48,169 bases of DNA from Planctomycetota bacterium (GCA_019636275.1 JAHBXY010000063.1:1-48169); one strand, 5' to 3'. Positions 1-8,194 are shown, numbered from the stretch's first letter. Numbers and translations are program-made. The notes: generated from the sequence alone by a model not told the origin.

Positions 1-142
1 AGGCGAGGGCCCGCGCGCGCCCCTGCACCCCTCGAGGTCCGCGCTCGTGGCGCGGACCTCGCAGGGGCGCGCGCGGGTCCTCGCCGCCTCGTGCCCCGCG
101 CCGCGGCTTGCGCCGCGGCGCGCGACCGACTACGCCTCCTGC

Positions 143-940
143 ATGCGCTGGGCGCTCTTCGCCGCGGTCCTGCTCCTGTCGATCGCCGGCTTCGCGCTGG
201 GCGCGTGGCTGGGCGGCAAGAGCAAGCGGGTGGCCACGGCGACCGTGGCCGTCGGGCTGCTCGCGCTCGTCGCGCGCACGGCGACCCGCTACCTGCCCCA
301 CCTCGAGTACCACCTCCTGCCGTTCGACTGGTACGCCGTCGTCCACCCGTGGTGGGTCATCCCGGCCGCGTTCCTCACGCTGGGCGTCGGGACGCGGCAG
401 ATGAGCACGCCGAACGGGCGCCGGCTCGTCGGCGTCTTCGCCGGCGCGCTCCTCCTCGTGTGCATGCAGCGCCTGTGGATCACGGCGCGCTTCGACCCGG
501 CGACCGTCCACGGCCGGCTGAACCGCGAGGGGCTCTGCATCCAGTCGACGGACTACTCCTGCGGGGCCGCGTCGGCCGTCATGCTGCTGCACCAGGCGGG
601 CGTCGCCTCGACCGAGCGCGAGATGGCCGAGCTGTGCTGGACCAACGGCCTCACCGGCACCGACGAGTTCGGCGTGTGCATGGGCCTGCGCCGGAAGCTC
701 GCCGGCTCGGGCCGCCGGCCGGCGCTCGTCCGCTCGGACTGGGACGACCTCGTGCGCCGCCGCGGACCGGCCATGGCGACGATCTACTTCGGCTTCATGA
801 TCGACCACTGGGTCCTCGTGCTCGAGGCGCGCGAGCACGAGGTGGTCCTGCTCGACCCGCTCGCCGGCCGCCGCGTCCTCACGCGCGACGAGTTCCTGGC
901 CGTGTGGCGGCGCGGGCTGGTCGTGATCGACGCGGGCTGA
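143..940 (+). CDS. Membrane-anchored C39-like cysteine peptidase
   Basis: A 265-residue protein whose C-terminal half looks like a papain-fold C39 peptidase, the family that trims double-glycine leaders of secreted peptides. Visible: a Gln134/Cys140 pair in a QSTDYSCGAAS motif, His222 in DHWVLVLE and Asp238 in LLDPLAG, which fit the family's oxyanion Gln and Cys-His-Asp triad. The first 110 residues hold about four hydrophobic segments (near 2-22, 31-48, 64-84 and 94-112), so the domain is membrane anchored. No ABC transporter module is fused, unlike bacteriocin exporters. I chose the ATG at 143 because it begins the first membrane helix; an upstream GTG at 47 would add an Arg/Ala-rich stretch that does not look coding. 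The substrate is unknown, and no small precursor peptide gene is visible beside it. Confidence 0.75.
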   Translation: MRWALFAAVLLLSIAGFALGAWLGGKSKRVATATVAVGLLALVARTATRYLPHLEYHLLPFDWYAVVHPWWVIPAAFLTLGVGTRQMSTPNGRRLVGVFAGALLLVCMQRLWITARFDPATVHGRLNREGLCIQSTDYSCGAASAVMLLHQAGVASTEREMAELCWTNGLTGTDEFGVCMGLRRKLAGSGRRPALVRSDWDDLVRRRGPAMATIYFGFMIDHWVLVLEAREHEVVLLDPLAGRRVLTRDEFLAVWRRGLVVIDAG

Positions 941-1099
941 CCGCGCTCACCGCTTGATCCGAGAGCGAAGCGAGCAGATCGAGCGGTGGCGCGCATCCCC
1001 GAGCCGGAGCGAGGGCGACAGGTGTCTCACTGCGGATCGGAGCTCGGGCCGCGCTCCATGACGTGGAATCATGACGAGCGACGGCCGCTGTGAGGCCGC

Positions 1100-3112
1100 T
1101 CACGGCGCCCAGGGCGCCAGCGACCGCTCGCGCCCGTCGGGCCCGCGCAGGCGCGGCCATCGGCCCGACCGCAGGACGACCACCCCGCCGTCGAGGGGGG
1201 CGATCGCCCCTTCGTGGGGGCCGAGGCACGTCGCCCGCCCGCCCTCGAGGTCGATCGCCCACACCTCGTCGTCGCGGCGCACGAGGACCAAGCGCCCGTC
1301 CGGGGCGGCCCAGCGCGTGACGAGCCGCTCCGCGCCGGCGCGCGGGAGGAGGACCTCGCGCTCGCCCCCCGGGAGGCGCCGCCGGACGAGCCCCTCGTCG
1401 TCGTAGAAGACCACGGCGTCGGCCGTGCAGGCCTCGAGCAGCACGCTGGCGACGGCCTCGAGGCGGAGCTCCACGCCGTCGCGCTCGAGCAGGGCGGGGC
1501 GCCGCGGCGCGCGCGAGGCCTCGCCGTCGTGGGCCGCGCGCCAGACCCAGCGCCCGCGGTCCAGGGCCGGGGCGACCAGCGCCTCGCCGTCCCAGCGCTG
1601 CGCGGACCGGACGACCAGCGCGCCCGCGACGGCGTCGAGGCGGAGCTCGTTCGTGACCGGGGCGACGAGCGGCCGCCCGGCGTCGTAGCCGGCCAGCTCG
1701 AAGGCGGGCAGGTGGAGCGCCCGCCCGGCGGCGTCGCGCAGCGTCCAGCCGCCGCGCAGCCGCGGCCGCGCCTCGACGAGCTCGTCGGGGTGGCGCCAGC
1801 CCGCGGCGAGGACCCGCGGCCCAGCGCGCACCACGTCCCCGGTGGCGGTGTCGTAGAAGATCGTGCCCGCGACCGCGCTCGCCTGCACGAGGCGCAGCTC
1901 GGCGCGGAAGTGGCTCATGCCGAGCGGCGGCAGGTGCAGCCGCCCCCGGGTGAGGTCGTGCACCGCCACCCAGCGCCCGTCGGTCGACCAGGCGGCCGCG
2001 TCGAGGCCGTCGGGCAGGCAGGCGAAGCGCGGCGGGAGGAGGCGCGGGGGGCGCTGGCCGGTGAGGTCGAGGACCAGCGCCCGCTCGGTCGTCGGCCGGA
2101 CGCGCCCGCCCGCGCGCGGCGACGAGATGATGACCGCGTGGCGCGCGTCGGGCGAGAACGCCGCGTGGACGGGCACGAGGTCCTCGAGCCGCTCGGCGCC
2201 TGCCCGGGCGTCGACGATCAGCCCCGCGAGAACCAGCGGGGCGGCCAGCGCCAGGGCGACGCCATGCGCCAGGCGCAGGGCGGAGCCGCCGCCGCGCGCG
2301 GGGTGGCGGCGGCGCGCCCGGGCCCGCGCGAGGCCGCCGATCGCGACGACGCCGAGCAGCGCCCAGCCGACGCCGGCGAGCCCCAGGGCGAGGAGCCCTG
2401 CGCTGGTGGTGAGCAGCTCCGCCCCGGGCGCCCGCTCGCCCGGCTGGTTGGACGCCGCCCACACGTGGACGGGGCGCGCGTAGAGCAGGAACGGCACGAC
2501 GAGCAGGAAGGCGGCGAGGGCCGCGAGCCAGAGGGCCAGGTAGCCGGCGATGTCCGTGCGCTCGTAGCCCATCATCGGCGCGGCGGCGGCGACGAGCGCC
2601 GGGCCGAGCCACCAGGTCGCCGACGCCACCGCGGCGCTGCCGCCGAGCGCGCCCAGGAAGAAGGCCCCGGCGAAGACCAGGGCGGGGCCCCACCAGGGCA
2701 CGTGGTCGAGCGCGCCGGCGGCGGCGACCAGCGCGCCCGGGCCGAACACCACGAGGAGGGCGGCCAGGAGCCCGGCGACGGCCGCCAGGGCCACGAGCGC
2801 GCCCCCGACCAGGACCGCGGCCGGCAGGGCCAGGCGACCCATGGGCAGGAGGAGCAGCTCGTCGCGCCGGGGCGGCGCGCTGGCGCTGACCGACATCGTC
2901 CAGGGCAGGCCCACGACGAGCGGCCCGAGCGCGGCGATGACCACCAGCGCGACGGCCAGCGCCACGGGGTCGACGTCCTCGACCCCGCCCAGGCGGGTCA
3001 CGGCGCCGACGGCCAGGGTCGAGAGCGCGAACGTGCCGCCGACCCGGAGCGCGTTGGGGCGCAGGGACGCGAGGAGGGGGCCGACCCCGCGGAGGCTGCT
3101 GCGGGCGCTCAC
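1100..3112 (-). CDS. ABC-type membrane protein with C-terminal propeller-like domain
   Basis: A 670-residue protein. The first ~300 residues contain roughly nine hydrophobic segments and the last ~350 are soluble. Its GTG start overlaps the stop of the ATPase gene by 4 nt (GTGA), so it is very probably the permease of that ABC system. The soluble part has repeating short beta-rich blocks such as FSPDARHAVIIS, WSTDGRWVAVHDL and WAAPDGRLVLVRRDDEVWAIDL, typical of TolB/WD40-like beta-propellers. Permeases of this class usually end after six helices, so the appended propeller is unusual; it probably lies on the outer face. The substrate is unknown. The protein could also be regulated by the GntR factor at the head of the operon. 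Confidence 0.7.
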   Translation of the reverse strand: MSARSSLRGVGPLLASLRPNALRVGGTFALSTLAVGAVTRLGGVEDVDPVALAVALVVIAALGPLVVGLPWTMSVSASAPPRRDELLLLPMGRLALPAAVLVGGALVALAAVAGLLAALLVVFGPGALVAAAGALDHVPWWGPALVFAGAFFLGALGGSAAVASATWWLGPALVAAAAPMMGYERTDIAGYLALWLAALAAFLLVVPFLLYARPVHVWAASNQPGERAPGAELLTTSAGLLALGLAGVGWALLGVVAIGGLARARARRRHPARGGGSALRLAHGVALALAAPLVLAGLIVDARAGAERLEDLVPVHAAFSPDARHAVIISSPRAGGRVRPTTERALVLDLTGQRPPRLLPPRFACLPDGLDAAAWSTDGRWVAVHDLTRGRLHLPPLGMSHFRAELRLVQASAVAGTIFYDTATGDVVRAGPRVLAAGWRHPDELVEARPRLRGGWTLRDAAGRALHLPAFELAGYDAGRPLVAPVTNELRLDAVAGALVVRSAQRWDGEALVAPALDRGRWVWRAAHDGEASRAPRRPALLERDGVELRLEAVASVLLEACTADAVVFYDDEGLVRRRLPGGEREVLLPRAGAERLVTRWAAPDGRLVLVRRDDEVWAIDLEGGRATCLGPHEGAIAPLDGGVVVLRSGRWPRLRGPDGRERSLAPWAP

Positions 3113-4044
3113 GCGGCCACCTCCTCGCGCCCGCCGAGCACCTCGAAGTAGACCTCGCGCAGGGTCATGCGCCGCACCTCCAGCCGCTCGACGCCGGCCT
3201 CGGCCTCGAGCGCGGCCAGGAGGTCGTCCGAGTGGTCGTCGAGGACCACGACGCGCTCGCCCGGGGGGTCGCCCGGGTCGGCGACCACGCGCCGCACGCC
3301 CAGGAGGCCCGTCGCCGCGCGCTCGAGCGCCGCGGCGCCGCCGGGGCCGAGCACCACCCTCGCGCGCCGGAACCGCGCCCGCACGTCGTCGACGGCGCCG
3401 TGGACGGTGACCTCGCCCTGGCGCAGGAAGGCCACGCGGTCGGCGATCCGCTCCACGTCGTCGAGCAGGTGCGAGACGACGAGCACCGCCCGGCCCGGTC
3501 GCGACACCGTGTCGATCACCGCCTCGAGCAGGTCCTGGCGGGCGAACAGGTCGAGGCCCAGCGCCGGCTCGTCCAGGACCAGGAGCTCGGGGTCGGGCGC
3601 CAGGCCGATCACGAGGCGCAGCCGCGCCTGCATGCCCTTCGACAGCGACCCCAGGCGCTTGTCGAGCGGGACCTCGAAGCGGGCCAGGAGCTCGGCGGCG
3701 CGCGCCTCGTCCCAGCGCGGGCCGCGGAGGCGCCGCTGGAGCGTCAGCTCGTCCTTCACGCGCGCGCCGGCCCAGGCGGTCGAGGCATCGGACACGACGG
3801 CCAGCCGCTCGCGCTCGTCGGGCCCCAGCGCCTCCGGGTCGACCCCGAGCACCCGCGCCGCGCCGGCGTCGCGGGCCAGGAGGCCCGTGACGATCCGCAC
3901 GAGCGTCGACTTGCCGCAGCCGTTGCGCCCGAGCAGGGCCGTCACGGCGCCGCGCGGCGCCGTGAGGTCGACCGCGCGCAGCACCTGCTCGCGCCCCCAC
4001 CACTTCGCCACGCCCGAGAGCTCGACCAGCGCGTCCTCGCCCAT
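3109..4044 (-). CDS. ABC transporter ATP-binding protein
   Basis: A 311-residue ATPase that powers an ABC exporter or permease. Walker A is GRNGCGKST (39-47), the signature is LSKGMQARL (near 135), Walker B is LLVLDEP (near 157) and the switch histidine lies in VVSHLL. The order and the long C-terminal tail match drug- or bacitracin-type exporters (YtrB/CcmA-like). The stop of the GntR gene overlaps this ATG by one base (TGATG), and the following membrane protein overlaps this stop by 4 nt, giving one three-gene operon. A GTG one codon upstream is an equally possible start. The cargo cannot be read from the sequence. Confidence 0.9.
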   Translation of the reverse strand: MGEDALVELSGVAKWWGREQVLRAVDLTAPRGAVTALLGRNGCGKSTLVRIVTGLLARDAGAARVLGVDPEALGPDERERLAVVSDASTAWAGARVKDELTLQRRLRGPRWDEARAAELLARFEVPLDKRLGSLSKGMQARLRLVIGLAPDPELLVLDEPALGLDLFARQDLLEAVIDTVSRPGRAVLVVSHLLDDVERIADRVAFLRQGEVTVHGAVDDVRARFRRARVVLGPGGAAALERAATGLLGVRRVVADPGDPPGERVVVLDDHSDDLLAALEAEAGVERLEVRRMTLREVYFEVLGGREEVAA

Positions 4045-4445
4045 CACGCCCTCCCCTCCGCCAGGAGGCGCCGCAGGAGCGCCTCCAGCTCGTCGTCGTC
4101 CATCGCCGCCCGGCGCGCGAGGTCGATCGCCTCGCGCAGGCGGTCCTCCACGATCGCGTCCCGCTCGCGCCGGCAGCGCCGCGCCGCGTGCGGGACCACG
4201 AACACCCCCACGCCCTTGCGCGTGTAGAGCAGGCCGCCCTGCTCGAGCTCCCGGTAGACCCGGATCACCGTGTTCGGGTTGACGACCAGGCCCCGGGCCA
4301 GCGCCCGCACGCTGGGGAGCTGGTCGTTGGGCCCGAACGCCCCGCGCGCGATGGCGAAGGTGATGCGGTTCTTGATCTGCTCGTAGGCCGGGACGTCGCT
4401 CGTCCAGTCGAGCGGCTCCGTCAGGCCCACCGGGAGCGAGTCCAC
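4044..4445 (-). CDS. GntR-family (YtrA-type) transcriptional repressor
   Basis: A 133-residue regulator with a winged helix-turn-helix (about 15-80: PAYEQIKNRI, LPSVRALARGLVVNPNTVIR, YRELEQGGLLYTRKG) and a short helical tail. This is the layout of the YtrA subgroup, which controls ABC transporter operons and normally lies first in them, as here. The GTG at 4445 has a GGAGG ribosome site four to five bases upstream and leaves a normal family length. A start at 4526 would add 27 residues and run translation through the palindromic operator at 4479, so I rejected it. Two identical-format palindromes lie 34 and 92 bases upstream of this start, so autoregulation is likely. Confidence 0.88.
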   Translation of the reverse strand: MDSLPVGLTEPLDWTSDVPAYEQIKNRITFAIARGAFGPNDQLPSVRALARGLVVNPNTVIRVYRELEQGGLLYTRKGVGVFVVPHAARRCRRERDAIVEDRLREAIDLARRAAMDDDELEALLRRLLAEGRA

Positions 4446-4478
4446 CGCGCCTCCAACCGCCGCGGCCGTCGCGGCGAG

Positions 4479-4500
4479 CTGTCCTACTGCTCTAGAACAG
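4479..4500. promoter_or_regulatory. Operator palindrome 1 (putative GntR site)
   Basis: A 22-bp imperfect palindrome built as 9 + 4 + 9: CTGTCCTAC, TGCT, CTAGAACAG. It shares layout and core with the site at 4537-4558, 58 bp away centre to centre. Both lie in the divergent gap between the GntR gene and the lipoprotein gene. Two matching dyads next to a GntR repressor gene are the best evidence here for its binding sites. A TAGAGC box on the minus strand inside this site could be the -10 of the operon promoter. Confidence 0.65.
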
Positions 4501-4536
4501 TTAGCCGGCCCGCGCGGCGCCGTCAAGGCCCTCCTG

Positions 4537-4558
4537 CTGTTCTAGTGTTCTAGGACAG
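4537..4558. promoter_or_regulatory. Operator palindrome 2 (putative GntR site)
   Basis: A 22-bp palindrome built as 9 + 4 + 9: CTGTTCTAG, TGTT, CTAGGACAG, with one mismatch between the arms. It is better conserved than the copy at 4479-4500. It lies 72 bp before the divergent lipoprotein start, so one repressor could control both transcription units. Confidence 0.65.
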
Positions 4559-4616
4559 TTATGCGGCCGGAAGTCGCGCGGAGCCGTTCGGTTCGCGCGG
4601 CCCCCCCCCGGGTGGC

Positions 4617-4622
4617 TAGACT
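4617..4622 (+). promoter_or_regulatory. -10 box (TAGACT), likely leaderless promoter
   Basis: TAGACT is followed by 7 bases and then the ATG at 4630, so transcription would begin at or next to the start codon. No ribosome site lies between. No good -35 element is visible. The same geometry recurs before several genes in this window. Confidence 0.5.
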
Positions 4623-4629
4623 CCGCCAC

Positions 4630-5580
4630 ATGACGAGCACCCTGCGCCTGGTGGCCTTCCTCTGCTTCCCGCTCCTGGCCGCGGGCTGCCGCTCGGCGCC
4701 GCCGGTCGTCGACCTCACGCCGCGCTTCGTCGCAGGCCAGACCCGGACCGAGAGCCTGGTCTCCTACGCCAAGGTCAAGGCGCCGCTCGTCAGCGCCTCG
4801 GCCCACGTGGGCTTCTCGTGGAAGGCGACGGTCGTCGGCGCGAGCGACGATGGCGGCGCCACGGTCGACGCCGTCATGTCGCGCGTCGTGGCGCGCCTGC
4901 CCGGCGGCCTCGTGCTCGACACCGACTCGGTCATCCCGCTGGGCAGCCTCCTGCCGATCGGGCAGCTCCTGGGCGGCCTCGTGGGGGCGAAGTTCCAGTA
5001 CGTCGTCTCGCCCACGGGCGAGGTCAAGGTCACGGAGTGGTCGAAGATCGTCGACGTGGCCGCCCGCGGCGCCGGGCTGGCCGTCCCGCGCGACGGCTCG
5101 GTGCCCACGCAGGACATGATCGCGCAGGCGCTGACGCGCGTGTACCGGCCGCTGCCGCGGCGGCCCGTCAAGCTGAAGGAGTCCTGGGGGCTCGACCAGG
5201 ACTACCACTTCGGCGACCCCGAGTCCGGCCCGCGCGTGAGCTCGAGCGACTCGTACTCCTACGCGGGCCTGGGCGAGGTGGAGCTGCCCTTCGGCGGCGA
5301 TGAGGTCTACGTCGAGGGGCTCGGGCTGCCCTACAAGGGCTCGCCGCAGGTGTCGTCGAAGGGCGAGCTGTTCCTCGGCGTCGTCGACGTGCAGGCGGCC
5401 AAGCAGCGGCGCGGGCTCTACATCGTCTCGGACGACGGCGCGCAGGTGCTCGGCTACCAGGAGTCGCACGACGGGATGAAGATCGCCCCCGCGGCGGGCG
5501 TGCTGCCGGTCGACGTCGGGCTGCGCCTGGCCCTGCTCGAGATCGGCTGGGTGTTCTTCTCCGAGAAGGGCTGGCGCTGA
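4630..5580 (+). CDS. Lipoprotein of unknown function (DUF6263-like)
   Basis: A 316-residue secreted lipoprotein. The signal peptide (about 1-18) ends in the lipobox LLAAGC. The mature protein is beta-rich with stretches such as VGFSWKATVVGASDDGGATV and an LPGGLVLDTDS segment, which remind me of the DUF6263 family; that match is tentative. There are no catalytic motifs and no further membrane segments. The ATG at 4630 is chosen because it starts a canonical lipoprotein signal and lies 7 bases after a TAGACT box. It is divergent from the GntR/ABC operon and shares its operator region, so it may belong to the same cell-envelope response. A strong hairpin follows at 5597-5630. Confidence 0.75.
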   Translation: MTSTLRLVAFLCFPLLAAGCRSAPPVVDLTPRFVAGQTRTESLVSYAKVKAPLVSASAHVGFSWKATVVGASDDGGATVDAVMSRVVARLPGGLVLDTDSVIPLGSLLPIGQLLGGLVGAKFQYVVSPTGEVKVTEWSKIVDVAARGAGLAVPRDGSVPTQDMIAQALTRVYRPLPRRPVKLKESWGLDQDYHFGDPESGPRVSSSDSYSYAGLGEVELPFGGDEVYVEGLGLPYKGSPQVSSKGELFLGVVDVQAAKQRRGLYIVSDDGAQVLGYQESHDGMKIAPAAGVLPVDVGLRLALLEIGWVFFSEKGWR

Positions 5581-5596
5581 CCCTCCGGAAGCGCCG

Positions 5597-5630
5597 CCGG
5601 CGCGGCCGGGCTCGAGCCCGTCCGCGCCGG
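5597..5630 (+). terminator. Strong GC hairpin after the lipoprotein gene
   Basis: Outer arms CCGGCGCGG and CCGCGCCGG pair perfectly over 9 bp. They enclose a further perfect 14-base palindrome (CGGGCTCGAGCCCG). It begins 16 bases after the stop codon. There is no T-tract, so termination would be structure driven; it could act in both directions. Confidence 0.55.
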
Positions 5631-5652
5631 AGGTGAAGGACGCCCCGGGCCG

Positions 5653-5796
5653 CTAGCGCTTCGGCGGCTGCGCCGGCTTGGCGCCGCCCCCGGTCCCGCC
5701 CGCGGGGGCCGCCGGCTTGGGCGCCGGCTGGGCCGGCTTGGCCGGCTGGGGCTGGGCGGGCTTGGGCTGCTGCGGCTTCGGGGTCTGCGGGTTCAT
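5653..5796 (-). CDS. Small Pro/Lys/Ala-rich protein (uncertain)
   Basis: A 47-residue ORF made almost wholly of Pro, Lys, Ala, Gln and Gly, starting MNPQTPKPQQPKPAQ and ending AKPAQPPKR. It is strongly basic and low complexity, with no signal peptide or membrane segment. There is no clear ribosome site before the ATG. The same frame stays open upstream to 6063, but that part looks random. Short basic Pro/Ala/Lys tails occur in nucleic-acid-binding or envelope proteins, so it could be real, but low complexity in GC-rich DNA also arises by chance. It lies alone between two plus-strand genes, in a 485-base gap otherwise holding a hairpin and a palindrome. Confidence 0.3.
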   Translation of the reverse strand: MNPQTPKPQQPKPAQPQPAKPAQPAPKPAAPAGGTGGGAKPAQPPKR

Positions 5797-5940
5797 GTGT
5801 CTGGCTCGTCCAGGGCCTGGGCGCCCGGCGGCGCGGGCCCACGCCCGGCCGCCGGCGGCGCGCGACTCCCTGCGGTCGGCGCGACCGTCCTCCGGCGCAC
5901 GGCGAGTGCCGGCCGAACTCCCGTGGCCACCGAGCGGCAT

Positions 5941-5960
5941 ATCGGAGGTTAGCCTCCGAT
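5941..5960. promoter_or_regulatory. Perfect 20-bp palindrome upstream of sigma54 activator
   Basis: ATCGGAGG, TTAG, CCTCCGAT: two perfect 8-bp arms with a 4-base centre. One more copy of the arm, ATCGGAGG, lies at 6049-6056 just before the activator's start, where it also supplies the ribosome site. The arrangement suggests an operator for autoregulation of the following gene; a small terminator is the alternative. Confidence 0.4.
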
Positions 5961-6065
5961 CTTGCGCCAGGCCCTCTCGCGGGGTCGGCTTCCGGGTCGC
6001 CACGACTCCTGCCATGTAGCGAGTTATAAATAGGAGGTATACTTCCGGATCGGAGGCGTACACCC

Positions 6066-7469
6066 GTGATCATCCGTGTGGCCTGCGCGCTGGCGCGGGC
6101 CGGCCGGGCGGCCCGCGCGGAGCGGGTCCTGGAGGACCGGGGGGTCGTCGTGGCCCGGGCGCCCGCCGACGAGGGCCTGCTCGAATGGCTCGAGCGCGCG
6201 CCGGCCGACCTCGTGCTCGTCGAGGCGCGGGCGCTCGCCGGGCGGCGCGGCGCGTCGCTCGCCGACCTGCGGGCCGGCCCCGACCACCCCGAGGTGGTCG
6301 TGTTCGTCGAGCGCGAGGACGCCGAGGCGCGCGCGCGCCTGCTTGCCCAGGGCGCCGTCGCGGTCGTCTACCACGGGGTCTCCGACGCCGCGCTGCGCGA
6401 GGCCCTCCTGGCCTTCGTCGCCCGCCGCCGCGAGGACCTGCAGCGCCGCGTGCGCGCGCGCCTCCTCGAGCGCAGGAGCGGCCTCGACGACTTCGCCTCG
6501 GACAGCCCGGCGATGACCGAGTTCCTGGCCGTCGTGCGCCGCGTCGTCGACGCCGAGACCTCCCTGCTCCTCCTCGGCGAGACCGGGGTGGGCAAGGAGC
6601 ACCTGGCGCGGGCGATCCACGAGGCCAGCGCGCGGCGCAGCGGGCCCTTCATGGCGGTCAACTGCGCGGCCCTGCCGGAGGCGCTCCTCGAGAGCGAGCT
6701 GTTCGGGCACGTCGCCGGCGCGTTCACGGGGGCCGTGCGCGACCGGCGCGGCTACTTCGAGCTGGCCGACGGCGGGACGCTGTTCCTCGACGAGGTGGGC
6801 GAGCTCCCCGGCCACCTGCAGGTCAAGCTCCTGCGCGCGCTGCAGGAGCGCGCCGTCGTGCCGGTCGGCGGCGAGCGCGCGCTGCAGGTCGACGTGCGCC
6901 TCATGGCGGCCACGAACCGCGACCTGCAGGCCGAGGTGCGCCAGGGGCGCTTCCGCTCGGACCTGTTCTACCGGCTCGCCGTCGTGTCGCTCCTCGTGCC
7001 GCCGCTGCGCGAGCGGCGCGTCGACGTGCCGCGGCTCGCGCAGCGCTACGTGGAGCACTACCGGCGGCGGCTCGGCAAGTCGGTGCAGGGGGTGCGCGCC
7101 GACGCGCTGGACCTCCTCGTGCGCCACGACTGGCCGGGGAACGTGCGCGAGCTCATCAACGTGATCGAGCGCGCCGTCCTCCTGGCCACGGGCGACGAGG
7201 TCACGCCGGCCGACCTGCCCGTCGAGGTGAGCGGCCCGCGCGCCGCCGCGCCCGTGACCTCCGACGACGGCGCCGGGCTCGACGGCCCCTGGCTCCGGGT
7301 GCGCGACGAGGCGCTCCGCGACCTCGAGCGGCGCTACTTCACGCGCCTCATGACGACCTGCCGGGGGCGCGTCGGCGCGGCCGCGCGGGCGGCCGGGCTC
7401 TCGCCGCGGTCGCTCTTCGACGCCCTGCGGCGGACCGGGCTGCGCAGGGAGGCGTTCCGCAACCCCTGA
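6066..7469 (+). CDS. Sigma54-dependent activator with degenerate receiver domain
   Basis: A 467-residue NtrC-class activator that would remodel sigma54 RNA polymerase. Domains: receiver-like 1-125, AAA+ about 140-370, Fis-type DNA-binding helices 425-465. Walker A is GETGVGKE (171-178), the sigma54 contact loop GAFTGA is intact (218-223) and Walker B is GTLFLDEVG. In the receiver the strand that normally carries the phosphorylated Asp reads ADLVLVEARAL, with Glu53 in that place, and the usual acidic pair near residue 10 is absent. It is therefore unlikely to be phosphorylated; Glu may mimic the phosphorylated state. The GTG start has GGAGG nine bases upstream. No kinase gene is adjacent, and its target promoters are unknown. 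Confidence 0.88.
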   Translation: MIIRVACALARAGRAARAERVLEDRGVVVARAPADEGLLEWLERAPADLVLVEARALAGRRGASLADLRAGPDHPEVVVFVEREDAEARARLLAQGAVAVVYHGVSDAALREALLAFVARRREDLQRRVRARLLERRSGLDDFASDSPAMTEFLAVVRRVVDAETSLLLLGETGVGKEHLARAIHEASARRSGPFMAVNCAALPEALLESELFGHVAGAFTGAVRDRRGYFELADGGTLFLDEVGELPGHLQVKLLRALQERAVVPVGGERALQVDVRLMAATNRDLQAEVRQGRFRSDLFYRLAVVSLLVPPLRERRVDVPRLAQRYVEHYRRRLGKSVQGVRADALDLLVRHDWPGNVRELINVIERAVLLATGDEVTPADLPVEVSGPRAAAPVTSDDGAGLDGPWLRVRDEALRDLERRYFTRLMTTCRGRVGAAARAAGLSPRSLFDALRRTGLRREAFRNP

Positions 7470-7495
7470 CCTGGCGGGCGTCACTCCCCTAGAAT
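7466..7495 (+). promoter_or_regulatory. Possible promoter for the DUF4126 gene
   Basis: CTGACC, 18-base spacer, TAGAAT. The -10 matches that of the initiator tRNA promoter in this window. It starts at the stop codon of the preceding activator and lies 35 bases before the DUF4126 start. Confidence 0.35.
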
Positions 7496-7530
7496 GCCCG
7501 CCGCCCCAGAGGACCGGACGGAGGTGCCGC

Positions 7531-8136
7531 GTGATCAGCTTCCTCGCCGCCCTGTGCCTCGGCCTGGCCCTGGCCGCGTCGGCCGGCCTGCGGGCCTTCA
7601 TGCCGCTCCTGGCCGCCGCGGTGGCCGCGCGCCTGGGCTGGACCTCGCTCGGCGAGCCGTTCCAGTGGCTGCAGGAGACGCCGGCCCTGATGGCCCTGAG
7701 CGTGGCCGTGGTGCTCGAGGTCGCGGGCGACAAGGTCCCGGCGCTCGACCACGCCCTCGACCTCCTCCAGGCGCCCGTGCGCACGGCGGCCGGGGCCCTC
7801 GCCTGCGTGGCCGTCGTCACGCCCGAGGCGCCCGTCTGGGCCACGGCCCTCCTGGGCCTCGTGGCCGGCGGCGCGGCGCTCTCGGTCCACGCGACGAAGT
7901 CGTTCGTGCGCCTGGGGTCGACCGCGGCCACGGCCGGCGTCGCCAACCCGATCGTCTCGCTGCTCGAGGACGTGGCCTGCCTGGTCGTCACCGCGCTCTC
8001 GCTCCTCCTGTGGGTCTTCGCCGGCCTGATCGCCCTCCTGGCCCTCGTGTGGATGGTCGTCGGCGTGCGGAAGCTCCGCCGCCTGCGACGCGCCGCGCCG
8101 GCCGGCGCGGCCTGCCCGACGCGCGAGCCCGCCTGA
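7531..8136 (+). CDS. DUF4126 family membrane protein
   Basis: A 201-residue integral membrane protein with about five hydrophobic segments. The opening, LAASAGLRAFMPLLAAAVAARLGW, together with the middle GDKVPALDHALD, is characteristic of the DUF4126 family, whose function is unknown. The GTG start follows a GGAGG ribosome site (ggacggaggtgccgc). It ends with a short basic tail. It lies between a sigma54 activator and two small lipoproteins, with its own probable promoter, so co-regulation with them is not evident. Confidence 0.8.
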   Translation: MISFLAALCLGLALAASAGLRAFMPLLAAAVAARLGWTSLGEPFQWLQETPALMALSVAVVLEVAGDKVPALDHALDLLQAPVRTAAGALACVAVVTPEAPVWATALLGLVAGGAALSVHATKSFVRLGSTAATAGVANPIVSLLEDVACLVVTALSLLLWVFAGLIALLALVWMVVGVRKLRRLRRAAPAGAACPTREPA

Positions 8137-8194
8137 CCGGGTGGCTTCTGGCGGCGCAGGCGCGCCCGTAGACTCGGCCGCCCGAGGGCCACCC

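Noticed and set aside
1214..3151. Long plus-strand ORF opposite the ABC membrane protein.
   Set aside because: It is the antisense shadow of a GC-rich gene; composition is Arg/Ala/Gly/Pro-dominated and the minus frame has clear domains.
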